Assembly (NCBI GenBank): GCA_964573295.1
Contig: CAZNJE010000002.1
Location: forward strand, 133,283 to 197,282
Direction of reading: 5' to 3'
From: CAYQJL01 sp964573295
Lineage (GTDB): Bacteria; Eisenbacteria; RBG-16-71-46; CAIMUX01; WJJG01
DNA: 64,000 nucleotides
The notes beneath the pieces were generated by a model that made no database searches, was not told where the DNA came from, and was given only the letters and a program-made list of their open reading frames with translations. The translations under genes and the position numbers were made by a program. How positions within the stretch are numbered: the first letter of the stretch is position 1; every line of letters begins with the position of its first letter. Shown piece after piece: positions 8,969-17,432 of this stretch.

Positions 8969-9475
8969 ACCGACCTCCTAGGAAACGAGATGCCAAGCGC
9001 GTAGCTTCCCATTCGCACCCACCGCAACCGGTCTGCAGCGGGCGGCTCGCCGGCCGGGCTCGAGTCCGGCCCCTACTCTTGCGCATGATAGAGCATTCCC
9101 CCCGCGCGTTCAGCCCCGCGACCGGCTCGCTGGGTCACCGTTCCAACTCCAGAGGATAAGAATGCTTCAAGCTCGAATCGGGCGCGGCGGGTGTAGACTC
9201 CTTCCCTTGCCCTACCAACGGTCGGCTTGCGAGACCGAAGAGCCGGGCGCAGGCTTGGAAGCCAAAGGCCGCAAGCAGGCGTGAGCGGGCGCGAGCAGAC
9301 GCGGGCAGGCGCGGGCAGGCGCGGGCAGACGCGAGTAGACGCGGGCAGGCGCGGGCAGGCGCGGGCAGGCGCAAGCAGACGCGAGCAGGCGCGGGCAGGC
9401 GCGGGCAGGCGCAAGTTCCTCGCGTCCCTGGCGTTCGCCTCGTGCCAGTGGTGCCAAGATTCGGGGTGATCAAAG
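8969..9475. other. Intergenic region holding a 10-bp tandem repeat
   Basis: 507 bases between the divergent decarboxylase and DASS transporter genes. The only structure seen is the 10-bp repeat tract at 9271-9415. Open frames across it are low-complexity and show no start signals. No clear promoter was picked out. Confidence 0.5.
9271..9415. repeat. 10-bp tandem repeat, ~14.5 copies
   Basis: Consecutive 10-base units of the form gcgggcaggc with variants gcgagcagac and gcaagcaggc, in strict 10-base register. It lies in the divergent promoter region, about 60 bases upstream of the DASS transporter start. The period is close to one DNA helical turn. Confidence 0.92.
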
Positions 9476-10843
9476 ATGTTCAGGTTCCTCCGGGCAAACT
9501 GGCTTCGCATGGCGGGGGGTGTGCTCCTCGCCGGCGCCACCTTGCTCCTGACGGGGGCCTTGCCTCCCCAACAACGGGTCATGGCGGCGATCTTCGTCCT
9601 TACGGTCTTCTACTGGATCACCGAGCCGCTTCCGCTGTACGTCACGGCCATCCTCGCGGCCTTCCTCACGAGCCTGCTGCTCGGACCCGCCTCGCGGTGG
9701 TTCGGCATACCCCCGCTTCCCTATCAGCCGTACCTGGCCGCGTTCGCCAGTCCCGTGGTGGTGCTGATGTTCGGCGGATTCGTGATGGCCACCGTCTTCA
9801 GCAAGAACAACCTCGACATCGAGTTCTGCCAGATGATCCTGCGCCGTTTGGGCACGCGGCCTCAGGAGATCCTGATCGGCATGATGCTGCTCACCGCGGC
9901 GATGTCGATGTGGATGTCGAACACGGCCACGACGGCGATCATGGTCGCCACGGTCCTGCCGTTCGTTCGCCGGCTTCCGCCCGGAGCCGGGATGCGGAAG
10001 GCATTGATGCTCGGCATTCCCTTTGCCGCCAATATCGGTGGCATTGCCACCCCCATCGGCACCCCGCCGAATGCGATCGCCATCGGTCTGCTCGCCGAGT
10101 CGGGGTATCAGGTCTCGTTCCTGGCCTGGATGCTGGCCAGCTTCCCGGTGATGATCGTGCTGCTGGCGGTCACCTATGGCCTTCTGACGCTCCTGTTTCC
10201 CATTCGCCGCGACCACTTCGAGATGGAGATGGGTGGCCGTCCCTCGATCGCCCACCGGGGCCTGGTCTACACGACCTTCTTCGCCACCGTCCTGCTGTGG
10301 ATGACCGACAAGCTGCACGGCGTTCCGTCGGCGTTGGTGGCCCTGGTGCCGGTGGTGGTCTTCGCGATTGCGGGTCTTCTTCCCAAGCGCCGGTTGCGCG
10401 AGATCTCCTGGGACATCCTGCTCTTGATCGGCGGCGGAATCGCTTTGGGCGTGGGCATCAAGCAAACCGGCCTGGCCGACACGCTGGCGGCCGGCTTGCT
10501 GCCTGCCGGACTCTCGTCACTGGGCAGCATCCTCATCTTGGGTTCGGCCGCCGCCCTGCTGGCCACGTTCATGAGCAACACGGCGGCCGGCAACATCATC
10601 CTGCCGATCGCCCTGTCGGCAGCGGTGGCCGCGCCAACCACCATCTTGATCCCGGTCGCGCTGTGCGCGTCCTACGGGATGGCGCTGCCGATCAGTACAC
10701 CGCCGAACGCCATCGCCTTTGGATCGGAGATGATCGAGGCGCGTGACATGTTCAAGGCCGGCATGATGATCACGATTCTGGGAATCCTGGTCACACTGGC
10801 CTACGTGCAGCTCCTGCCCAGGCTGCTGCCCTCGTTTCTCTAG
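9476..10843 (+). CDS. DASS/SLC13-family anion:cation symporter
   Basis: 455 residues, almost entirely membrane segments. It carries the two inverted-repeat signatures of the divalent anion:sodium symporter family: MSNTATTA with TPIGTPPNAIA in the first half, and MSNTAAGN with LPISTPPNAIAF in the second. These SNT and TPP loops bind substrate carboxylates and sodium in characterised members. The likely role is import of a dicarboxylate, sulfate or similar anion across the inner membrane; the substrate is not readable. Length is normal for the bacterial branch. The gene stands alone, downstream of the 10-bp repeat tract. Confidence 0.92.
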   Translation: MFRFLRANWLRMAGGVLLAGATLLLTGALPPQQRVMAAIFVLTVFYWITEPLPLYVTAILAAFLTSLLLGPASRWFGIPPLPYQPYLAAFASPVVVLMFGGFVMATVFSKNNLDIEFCQMILRRLGTRPQEILIGMMLLTAAMSMWMSNTATTAIMVATVLPFVRRLPPGAGMRKALMLGIPFAANIGGIATPIGTPPNAIAIGLLAESGYQVSFLAWMLASFPVMIVLLAVTYGLLTLLFPIRRDHFEMEMGGRPSIAHRGLVYTTFFATVLLWMTDKLHGVPSALVALVPVVVFAIAGLLPKRRLREISWDILLLIGGGIALGVGIKQTGLADTLAAGLLPAGLSSLGSILILGSAAALLATFMSNTAAGNIILPIALSAAVAAPTTILIPVALCASYGMALPISTPPNAIAFGSEMIEARDMFKAGMMITILGILVTLAYVQLLPRLLPSFL

Positions 10844-10883
10844 GGGAGTCTGACTGGGGGCTCAATCGAGGAGGGAGGTACCG

Positions 10884-11234
10884 ATGACACAGATCCGCCG
10901 AAGCAAGCGTGAACACTGCCCGAAGTGCGACAGCGTCTCGATGCACAACTACGTGCATGTCACCCCTGGGGAGGATGCCTCCGTTTTCGTCGAATGCGCC
11001 GAGTGCGGCACATTCGTGGCGCGCTATACCCTGCGTGCCTATACCTGCGACGATCCCTACCGCTCCTTCCTGCGGTTGATGCGCAGCCGCAGCCCCGAAT
11101 CCGGAGCCCTGGCTCACAAGACCAGCGGGGAGTTCACGGCCAAGCTGTGGGCCGACTACGAGGAGGTCAAACAACGGGTGCGGGAGAATGAGGAAACGCG
11201 GGACGTCGAAGACTTGCTCGAGGAGACGGATTGA
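10884..11234 (+). CDS. Small zinc-ribbon protein of unknown function
   Basis: 116 residues; the ATG follows a strong aggagggaggtaccg site. CPKC at 13-16 and CAEC at about 38-41 form a two-knuckle zinc ribbon, followed by TLRAYTCDDPY and a helical, acidic C-terminus ending VEDLLEETD. Cytoplasmic, no signal peptide. It follows the DASS transporter by 40 bases and may be co-transcribed. I do not recognise the family. Confidence 0.8.
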   Translation: MTQIRRSKREHCPKCDSVSMHNYVHVTPGEDASVFVECAECGTFVARYTLRAYTCDDPYRSFLRLMRSRSPESGALAHKTSGEFTAKLWADYEEVKQRVRENEETRDVEDLLEETD

Positions 11235-11279
11235 CCCTCCTCTGGGGAACCGGCTGGAACGATTCCGGAGTCTGAATGA

Positions 11280-11358
11280 GACGCAGCGAGCCCGAAGCGA
11301 GCCCGAAACGAGCGCGCAGCGAGCCCGAAACGATGCGTCGTTCCGGGCTCGTTGCGTC
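11280..11358. terminator. Bidirectional hairpin made of repeated arms
   Basis: Bases 11280-11294 (gacgcagcgagcccg) pair with 11344-11358 (cgggctcgttgcgtc) with one G-T wobble, just before the stop of the leftward gene and after the rightward zinc-ribbon gene. Between them the arm is repeated (gcgagcccgaaacga), so a shorter inner hairpin with the same right arm is also possible. No long T run follows either arm. Confidence 0.55.
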
Positions 11359-11823
11359 CTAGAGCCACATCGTGCGCTTCTCGAATTTCTTGGCCACCGT
11401 CTTTGCCAAACCCAGCGGCACTTTGACGTGGACCCATTCATCGCTTGAATCCACCTTGATCACGAGCTGGTTGCCCTCTTTGCGGATCTCGACGTATTCA
11501 TCGTGAGAGCGCACCTCGACCAGCGTGAAATCGTCCTGCTCATCGAGGATCTCGCACGCTTTGCGCATCACCGGGCCCCACTCGCCAACCTCGGCACGCG
11601 CTTCCTCGAACACCGAGTTCGGAATACACAAGAGCGCGGCCTCGGCGAGCGCCTCGGGAATGCGGAGTCCATGAAGGTCGGTGCCTCCAGCACCCTTTGA
11701 CCGAATGTCGATCTCGATCACACCGGCCCGATTGACCGCCCAGGTCAAGCCCGCTCCCATGGTCAAGAGAAGCACCGTCACGAGGACGATCGAGCCTACC
11801 GCTCGTTGCGTGGTTCTGGACAT
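11359..11823 (-). CDS. Exported small protein, paralogue of the next gene
   Basis: 154 residues from the ATG at 11823, chosen for the aaagggggacgcc site and because a signal-type membrane segment follows at once (GSIVLVTVLLLTMGAGLTWAV). The rest is one copy of a module also found in the upstream gene: LRIPEALAEAAL, a helix (PVMRKACEILDEQDDFTLVEV), then short acidic strands (HDEYVEIRKEGNQLVIKV, EWVHVKVPLGLA). It probably sits in the periplasm, anchored or released. Function unknown. It follows its paralogue by 79 bases and is likely in one transcript with it. Confidence 0.75.
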   Translation of the reverse strand: MSRTTQRAVGSIVLVTVLLLTMGAGLTWAVNRAGVIEIDIRSKGAGGTDLHGLRIPEALAEAALLCIPNSVFEEARAEVGEWGPVMRKACEILDEQDDFTLVEVRSHDEYVEIRKEGNQLVIKVDSSDEWVHVKVPLGLAKTVAKKFEKRTMWL

Positions 11824-11902
11824 GGCGTCCCCCTTTGCCAAACCGGCCGTGGCATCGCACAGCCGCGGCCGGTTCGGTCCTGCTTGGCCACTCCTAGCGC
11901 TC

Positions 11903-12475
11903 CTAGTCAGTCGAGGCCTGGTCGTCAACCCAGATCCGCACCTGCTCGTCTTCGCTGATCACGGTAACCAGATCCCCGTCACCTTGATCACGCAAAGCCC
12001 GCACCAGAGCAACCAGGTCGATCTCGTCTTTGTTCTCGGTGGTCATCGCCTCGATCATATCGAGTCGCAGATTGATGCGCACTTGCTCGTCGGCCTCGTC
12101 CACGTGGACAACGAGTTTGTCATCGACTTTCGCGACGCGAACGTTCTCATCGAGGTTCTCCACGCGGATGTACTCGCCGTCCTGCGCCTTGCGCAAGGCT
12201 TTCATGATGGCCGGGATGTCCATCTCCACTTCGTTGGGGAGGATCCGAACGCGGCCGCGGTCAAAGGTAACGTCCCCATTCTCAACCTCGGTGGTCACGA
12301 GCGGCAGAAGCTCTTCGATCAGCGAGAGCGGCAGATTGATGCGGACGGTCTCTCCGTGGCGCCCGGCTTCATCGACCTTGATATGCAACCATGCCTCATC
12401 ATCGGCGCGGGCCTCCGCCCCGGTGAGAACCGCGACTCCCAGAATGAGGCTCAATGCCCACATGATCCGTTTCAT
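11903..12475 (-). CDS. Exported protein with internal duplication, function unknown
   Basis: 190 residues from the ATG at 12475, chosen for the aaggag site 8 bases upstream and the clear signal peptide (MKRIMWALSLILGVAVLTGAEARA). The mature part holds two copies of a module: VRINLPLSLIEELL with DIPAIMKALRKAQDGEYIRVENLDENVRV, then VRINLRLDMIEAM with DLVALVRALRDQGDGDLVTVISEDEQVRI. Each is a strand, a helix pair and an acidic strand. The downstream gene holds one copy. Probably periplasmic. I do not recognise a named family and offer no function. Confidence 0.78.
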   Translation of the reverse strand: MKRIMWALSLILGVAVLTGAEARADDEAWLHIKVDEAGRHGETVRINLPLSLIEELLPLVTTEVENGDVTFDRGRVRILPNEVEMDIPAIMKALRKAQDGEYIRVENLDENVRVAKVDDKLVVHVDEADEQVRINLRLDMIEAMTTENKDEIDLVALVRALRDQGDGDLVTVISEDEQVRIWVDDQASTD

Positions 12476-12690
12476 GGCTTTGCTCCTTGCTCCGTGGTGG
12501 AAACCGTCATGTACCCACCAAGACGAAATCGGTCTGGGCAGGGTTGCGTGGTCCCGTACGCCAGGTGCACAGGCAACGTGATGGACCCGGTGCCGACGTG
12601 CTAGAATGGGACCGAACCGGGACACTGCGGCGCCACCTGGAACGAAACCGTGGCCTGGGAGCCGGACAACGGAACAGGGAGAACCCCAAG

Positions 12691-14691
12691 ATGACACTGG
12701 CAACCTATTTAAACAGTAGCACTTGCGCACAACCTCCCTTTTGGATCCGCGTACTGGCGGCGGTTCTGGCAGCGACTCCCCGGCCGACTCCGTCGGCAGT
12801 ACCACCGGCAGCGCTGTGGGCAAGGCTTTCGTTGGCGCTATGGGTGGCGCTTTGGGTAGCGCTCTGGGTAGCCCTGCCGCTCATGCTGGCGGCCGCTCTG
12901 CCACAGACAGCCGGGGCGGATGTTCCGCTCCAGACGAGCCCCTCGTGGGAATCGACGCCCAACAACCACGTGGCCACCGGCGGCGGCTGGGCGGACCTCG
13001 ACGGCGACGGCTGGCTCGATCTGGTAGCCGCCAACGGCAATGACATCTTCCGCCAGACGGTCGTGGTCTACCGCAACAACGGCGATGGCACCCTGCCCTT
13101 AGACTCCACCTGGAGCTCGGCCGACATCGATTACCACGCTCACCTGGACATCGGCGATATCAACGGCGACGGTTGGCCCGATGTCGCGGTGGGGGTCTAC
13201 CTGGGGCCGAGCGGCTTTGGATCACCCGGCCGCGCCAAGGTCTATTTCGGCAACGGCGCCGGTGGGTTCAGCCCCACGCCCGACTGGATCTCGGCGGAGG
13301 AGTTCTACTGCTTCTCGGTGGCCCTGGGAGATGCCGACGGAGATGGGGACCTGGATCTGGCCTGCGCGTGCGGCGACGACTACTACAACAACCCCGAACG
13401 GCAGCGCATCTTCTTCAATGAGGGCGGCACGCTCGAGGCAACGCCGTCGTGGGTATCCGACGAGGTCGCCTACGCCCTCGATGTCTTCTGGGGCGACGTC
13501 GATCAGGACGGTGACCTGGACGTGGCCTTCTGCGGCACGTCCGCGCCCATGCGCGTCTACCTCAATCACCAGACCACCGGAGGCGGCATCGCCACTACCG
13601 CATCCTGGGAGAGCGGGGACACCCCGCAGTACGGCAACACGACCGCCTTCGGCGATTGGAACTGGGACGGGTTCCCCGAACTCGCCGTGGCGGACAACAA
13701 CCAGCTCGGCGGCGCGGGACGCTTCAAGGTCTACGCCAACGACGGTGGCACGCTGGGCGCCACCCCGGCCTGGACGTCCAACCAAAGCGGCTATGGTTCG
13801 CACGTGTCATGGTGCGATATCGACCGAGACGGGGACTTCGAGCTGGTCACGGGCCAGTGGTGGGGCCCGGTTCGGATCTACGACAACACCGGCGCCGATC
13901 TGACGGGCGATCCGGTTTGGGCGAGCAACACCACGACGGTGATCGAGAACCTTTTCTGGGGCGATGTCGACAATGTTGGGCTTCATGGCGGCGCGCTGAG
14001 CATCGCGGGCGGCGATGGCGCGCGAACCTTCTTCCCACTGGGCTATGCGCCGGTCCGCTCGGTCGATGAAGTCCGGGTGGACGGCGCGCCGCTGGATCCG
14101 GGCGACTACACCGTCCACACCGCCTACGGATGGATCTCCCTTGCCACTCCCCCTCCGCCAGGTCAGAACAACGTGGAGATCGACTTCAGCTACTCGAATC
14201 ACCTCGACCTCGGGGTAACCAACTGGGACAACAACCGGGGCAATCTGCTCTTCTTGAACATGAGTCTTGCCTCGGCCGAACCACCACCGGGGGGCACGCC
14301 CGAAGGCGAGACGTTCGCGGACCGGGCGCCAACTCTGTCGGCCGCCGTGTTTGCGGCTCGTCCGAATCCCGCCGCACGTCTCACGCACGTGCGCTATGAC
14401 GGGCCCGCAGTACAGTACGCCGAGCTGGACATCGTCGACGCCACCGGCCGCCGGGTGCGAACGCTTCATCGCGGCCCCCTGACGGGCGAGCTGCGGCTGT
14501 GGGCCTGGGATCGGCGAGACGACAACGGCGTCCGGCAACCCAGCGGCGTCTACTTCGCGCACCTTCGCGCAGAATCCGCCAGGGAGTTCGCCGGGGTGTC
14601 CGGCATGGGCAGCGGGTCCGGCGGAGCGACGGGCAGCCCAACCGGCGGTGGCACGGGCACCCGCACGATCCGGCTCCTGATGGTCGACTAG
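12691..14691 (+). CDS. Secreted FG-GAP/VCBS repeat protein with FlgD-like sorting domain
   Basis: 666 residues from the ATG at 12691, the last Met before the signal segment. The N-terminus has a hydrophobic stretch LWVALWVALWVAL made by a 12-bp repeat, then AAALPQTAGA. Residues ~80-500 are a beta-propeller of FG-GAP units with calcium-loop motifs DLDGDGWLDL, DINGDGWPDV, DADGDGDLDL, DVDQDGDLDV and DIDRDGDFEL. The C-terminus has the FlgD-like domain: ARPNPAARLTHVRYD, DIVDATGRRVRTLHRG, GVYFAHLRA. In FCB bacteria this domain usually directs export or surface attachment. A Gly/Ser/Thr spacer (SGGATGSPTGGGTG) interrupts the last strand. A surface protein of unknown ligand. Confidence 0.88.
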   Translation: MTLATYLNSSTCAQPPFWIRVLAAVLAATPRPTPSAVPPAALWARLSLALWVALWVALWVALPLMLAAALPQTAGADVPLQTSPSWESTPNNHVATGGGWADLDGDGWLDLVAANGNDIFRQTVVVYRNNGDGTLPLDSTWSSADIDYHAHLDIGDINGDGWPDVAVGVYLGPSGFGSPGRAKVYFGNGAGGFSPTPDWISAEEFYCFSVALGDADGDGDLDLACACGDDYYNNPERQRIFFNEGGTLEATPSWVSDEVAYALDVFWGDVDQDGDLDVAFCGTSAPMRVYLNHQTTGGGIATTASWESGDTPQYGNTTAFGDWNWDGFPELAVADNNQLGGAGRFKVYANDGGTLGATPAWTSNQSGYGSHVSWCDIDRDGDFELVTGQWWGPVRIYDNTGADLTGDPVWASNTTTVIENLFWGDVDNVGLHGGALSIAGGDGARTFFPLGYAPVRSVDEVRVDGAPLDPGDYTVHTAYGWISLATPPPPGQNNVEIDFSYSNHLDLGVTNWDNNRGNLLFLNMSLASAEPPPGGTPEGETFADRAPTLSAAVFAARPNPAARLTHVRYDGPAVQYAELDIVDATGRRVRTLHRGPLTGELRLWAWDRRDDNGVRQPSGVYFAHLRAESAREFAGVSGMGSGSGGATGSPTGGGTGTRTIRLLMVD

Positions 14692-14693
14692 GT

Positions 14694-15914
14694 ATGACAG
14701 TCACCACCCACGAATCCCGCCCGGTACCCAGCGCATTCGCGCGGCACTGGGACCTGGACCCAAACACGGTGTTTCTGAACCACGGATCTTTCGGCGCCAC
14801 GCCACGCGCCGTCCTGAAACGGCAGAGCGAGCTGCGGACCGAGATGGAACGTGATCCGGTCGCCTTCTTCATCCGCCGCCACGAACCGTTGCTCGACGAG
14901 GCCCGGAGGCGGTTGGCCGCCTTCCTGAGCGCGGACCCCGACGCGATCGCGCTGATCCCCAACGCCACCACCGGGGTCAACACGGTGCTCCACGCCTTCC
15001 CGCTCGAGAGCGGCGATGAAGTGGTCGTCACCGATCATGAGTACAACGCCTGCCGCAACGCGCTCGATCGCATCGCCGGCCGTCGCGGTGCGCGGGTGGC
15101 GGTGGCAGCGCTCCCTTTTCCACTGGCCGGGGATGAGGAGATCCTGGATGCCGTCGAGGCCGCACTGAGTCCGCGGACGAAGCTCGTCATGATCGATCAC
15201 ATCACGAGTCCCACGGGCATCCTCCTTCCGGTGGCGGCACTGGCCGCTCGGCTCGCCGAGCGGGGAGTGGCGCTGCTTGTCGACGGCGCTCACGCGCCCG
15301 GTATGGTCCCGCTTGCCCTGGATCGCTTGGGGACGACCTACTACACGGGCAACTGTCACAAGTGGTTGTGCACGCCCAAGGGCGCCGGGTTCCTCTACGC
15401 GGCCCCCGCAGCCCGCGAGCGGCTGCGACCACTCGTGACCAGCCACGGCGCCAACTCTCCCCGCACCGACCGTGCCCGCTACCAGCTCGAGTTCGACTGG
15501 ACGGGCACGCACGATGCGACAGCCTACTACTGCATTCCGGAAGCGATCGACTTCATGGCCGCCCTGCTTCCGGGCGGCTGGGACGCCGTGCGGGCCCACA
15601 ACCATCGTCTGACGGTGGAAGGACGCACATTGCTGTGCGAGACCCTCGGCCTCCAGCCGCCGTGTCCGGAAGAGATGATCGGTTCCCTGGGCGCCTTGAT
15701 CCTGAGCCGTGAGTTGCCGGATCCCGCCGGCAGGTTCACTCCCTATCAGGATCCGCTCGAGAAGATTCTCTATGAGCGCTACCGCATCACGGTCCCGGTG
15801 ATCCCGTGGCCGGATCCACGCTTGCGCCTCTTGCGCATATCGGGTCAGATGTACAATTCCCTAGAGCAATACGAATACCTGGCCGCCGCGGTACGTGAGG
15901 CGGGCGGATGGTGA
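14694..15914 (+). CDS. Class V aminotransferase, isopenicillin-N-epimerase-like
   Basis: 406 residues; the ATG lies two bases after the preceding stop, and no good ribosome site is seen, so coupling to the upstream gene is possible. PLP fold type I: FLNHGSFGATP at the start, ALIPNATTGVNTVL (phosphate loop), LLVDGAHAPG with the ring-binding Asp at 197, and TGNCHKWLCTPKGAG with the PLP Lys at 223. It is closest in pattern to the isopenicillin N epimerase/cysteine-desulfurase-like branch. Substrate unknown; an epimerase, lyase or desulfurase role is possible. No active-site Cys loop of a true desulfurase stands out. Confidence 0.88.
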   Translation: MTVTTHESRPVPSAFARHWDLDPNTVFLNHGSFGATPRAVLKRQSELRTEMERDPVAFFIRRHEPLLDEARRRLAAFLSADPDAIALIPNATTGVNTVLHAFPLESGDEVVVTDHEYNACRNALDRIAGRRGARVAVAALPFPLAGDEEILDAVEAALSPRTKLVMIDHITSPTGILLPVAALAARLAERGVALLVDGAHAPGMVPLALDRLGTTYYTGNCHKWLCTPKGAGFLYAAPAARERLRPLVTSHGANSPRTDRARYQLEFDWTGTHDATAYYCIPEAIDFMAALLPGGWDAVRAHNHRLTVEGRTLLCETLGLQPPCPEEMIGSLGALILSRELPDPAGRFTPYQDPLEKILYERYRITVPVIPWPDPRLRLLRISGQMYNSLEQYEYLAAAVREAGGW

Positions 15915-15978
15915 CAGCAACGGGCGCGCAAACGACCGAACCTCATCGGCGCGCCGTTCCAGGGAAGGGGACGAAGCC

Positions 15979-16704
15979 ATGAAGATCTACACTGGGGTTG
16001 GCGACCGCGGCAACACGAGTCTCTTCAGCGGAGAGCGCGTGCCGAAGTCCGATGCGCGCATCGAGGCCTACGGTGACGTGGACGAGCTGGGCTCGGTGAT
16101 CGGGGCGCTCGTCGCCGGGCTCGATCGGGACACGGCCGACCTGGCCGAAGAGCTCAAGCGGGTCCAGTCCGCGCTGCTGCGCGTGGGCGCCTTCCTCGCC
16201 ACAACACCGGGTTCTCCGGCGATGGTGCACCTGACTCGCATCGGCAAGCAAGACATCGGCGCTCTGGAAGCCTCCATCGACCGGCAGCAAGAGGCCCTGC
16301 CTGCCTTGTCGGCCTTCGTGCTCCCCGGCGGTACGCCCGCGGCTGCGTGGGCCCATCTGAGCCGGGTGGTCTGCCGCCGCGCCGAGCGCAAGGTGGTCGC
16401 GCTGGGCCGGGCCACCGGGATGCTCTCCAGCCAGGAATCGCCGGCCGGTGGACGGTCAGGCGCACCGGAAGTCAACACCAGCTCAGATCCTGGCTCAGCC
16501 GCTGTCGGCAGCAGCGAGCGAGAAGCGCCGCTCGATGTCGGCAGCAGTGATCCAGAAGCGCTGCGCGATGCCGGCAGAGGCGATCAAGCAGCGCTGCTCG
16601 ATGTTCTCGTCTATCTCAACCGACTGTCTGATTACCTCTTCGTCCTCGCCCGGACGTGCAACCTGCGCGCCGGGGTGGGCGACCAAGTGTGGGAGAAAGC
16701 GTGA
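15979..16704 (+). CDS. pduO: PduO-type ATP:cob(I)alamin adenosyltransferase
   Basis: 241 residues from the ATG at 15979. It makes adenosylcobalamin from cob(I)alamin and ATP. Family motifs: KIYTGVGDRGNTSLF (ATP loop), DARIEAYGDVDELGS, FVLPGG, ARxVCRRAERKVV-type helix (SRVVCRRAERKVVALGR) and the final YLNRLSDYLFVLART. Normal members have about 180-190 residues; this one has ~50 extra between the last two helices, from three 33-bp repeats and flanking Ser/Gly-rich sequence, in frame. The fold is trimeric with that loop on the surface, so activity may survive. Its stop overlaps the next start (gtga). Confidence 0.9.
   Translation: MKIYTGVGDRGNTSLFSGERVPKSDARIEAYGDVDELGSVIGALVAGLDRDTADLAEELKRVQSALLRVGAFLATTPGSPAMVHLTRIGKQDIGALEASIDRQQEALPALSAFVLPGGTPAAAWAHLSRVVCRRAERKVVALGRATGMLSSQESPAGGRSGAPEVNTSSDPGSAAVGSSEREAPLDVGSSDPEALRDAGRGDQAALLDVLVYLNRLSDYLFVLARTCNLRAGVGDQVWEKA
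16501..16599. repeat. 33-bp tandem repeat inside adenosyltransferase gene
   Basis: Three units of 33 bp, degenerate, coding for AVGSSEREAPL, DVGSSDPEALR and DAGRGDQAALL. The last unit runs straight into the conserved C-terminal helix DVLVYLNRLSD, so the array looks like outward duplication of the gene's own sequence. Confidence 0.85.
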
Positions 16705-17432
16705 AGACGATCTTGCGTGAGCGCAAGTGGCTCACCACGAACTCGTATGTACTGAGCCTGGAACGTCCGGAGAGCTTCACGTTCAGCCCCGGGCAGCGGA
16801 TCGGTCTGCAGAGCGGAGGCCTGTTGCGCGACTACAGCCTCGTCAGCGGGCCCCAGGCTCCAACGCTCGACATCCTCATCCGCAGGATTCCCGGCGGCCC
16901 GATGTCGTCGCATCTGGCCGAGTTGCCTCTCGAGACCGCGATCGAGATCGAGGGACCACACGGGTACTTCATCTTCCAGGACCAGGGCAACACACCCCTG
17001 TTCGTGGCCACCGGCACCGGTATCGCGCCGTTCGTTTCGATGGCTCGGACCGGTGTTCGCGGCTTCCGGCTGCTGCATGGCGTGCGCACGGCGGAGGAAC
17101 TCTACTTCGCCAAGGAGATGCGCGCCTGCGCCGATGACTTCCTGGCCTGCTTGACCGGAGGGGCGACGCGAGCCGGAACCGGAGACCAGGCCCGAGCCGG
17201 AACCGGAGACCAGGCCCGAGCCGGAACCGGAGACCAGGCCGGAGCCGAGGCCGCCGATCAGAGCCTAGAGCGCGTCTATTCCGGACGGGTGACCTCCTAC
17301 GTGGCTGAGCGACTCGAGGAGGGCATCTACGATTTCTACGCGTGTGGACGGGCCGAGATGATCCGCGACCTGGCACACATCATCGACGAACGATTTCCTT
17401 CATCCCGGCTGTTCTCGGAGAGCTTCACCTAG
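16701..17432 (+). CDS. FAD/NAD(P)H ferredoxin (flavodoxin) reductase-like protein
   Basis: 243 residues from a GTG overlapping the previous stop. FAD domain with RDYSLVSGP (the R-x-Y-S flavin motif) and GGPMSSHL; NAD(P) domain with VATGTGIAPFVSM, FRLLHGVRTAEELYFAKE, YACGRAEMIRDL and C-terminal FSESFT. This matches the ferredoxin-NADP reductase family. Residues ~157-182 are an insert, RAGTGDQA three times, from three exact 24-bp repeats, placed within the NAD(P)-binding half. It lies in one unit with the cobalamin adenosyltransferase, so it may reduce a flavodoxin or ferredoxin that in turn reduces cobalamin; that link is inference from position. Confidence 0.88.
   Translation: MKTILRERKWLTTNSYVLSLERPESFTFSPGQRIGLQSGGLLRDYSLVSGPQAPTLDILIRRIPGGPMSSHLAELPLETAIEIEGPHGYFIFQDQGNTPLFVATGTGIAPFVSMARTGVRGFRLLHGVRTAEELYFAKEMRACADDFLACLTGGATRAGTGDQARAGTGDQARAGTGDQAGAEAADQSLERVYSGRVTSYVAERLEEGIYDFYACGRAEMIRDLAHIIDERFPSSRLFSESFT
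17169..17240. repeat. 24-bp tandem repeat x3, exact, inside reductase gene
   Basis: Three identical copies of a 24-bp unit (starts cgagccggaaccggag), in frame, coding RAGTGDQA. Identity without any base change suggests recent expansion. Confidence 0.95.

Noticed and set aside
9073..9582. Leftward open frame of 169 codons rich in Arg, Ala and Pro
   Set aside because: It is a translation of the 10-bp repeat, has no ribosome site and overlaps the start of the DASS transporter gene.
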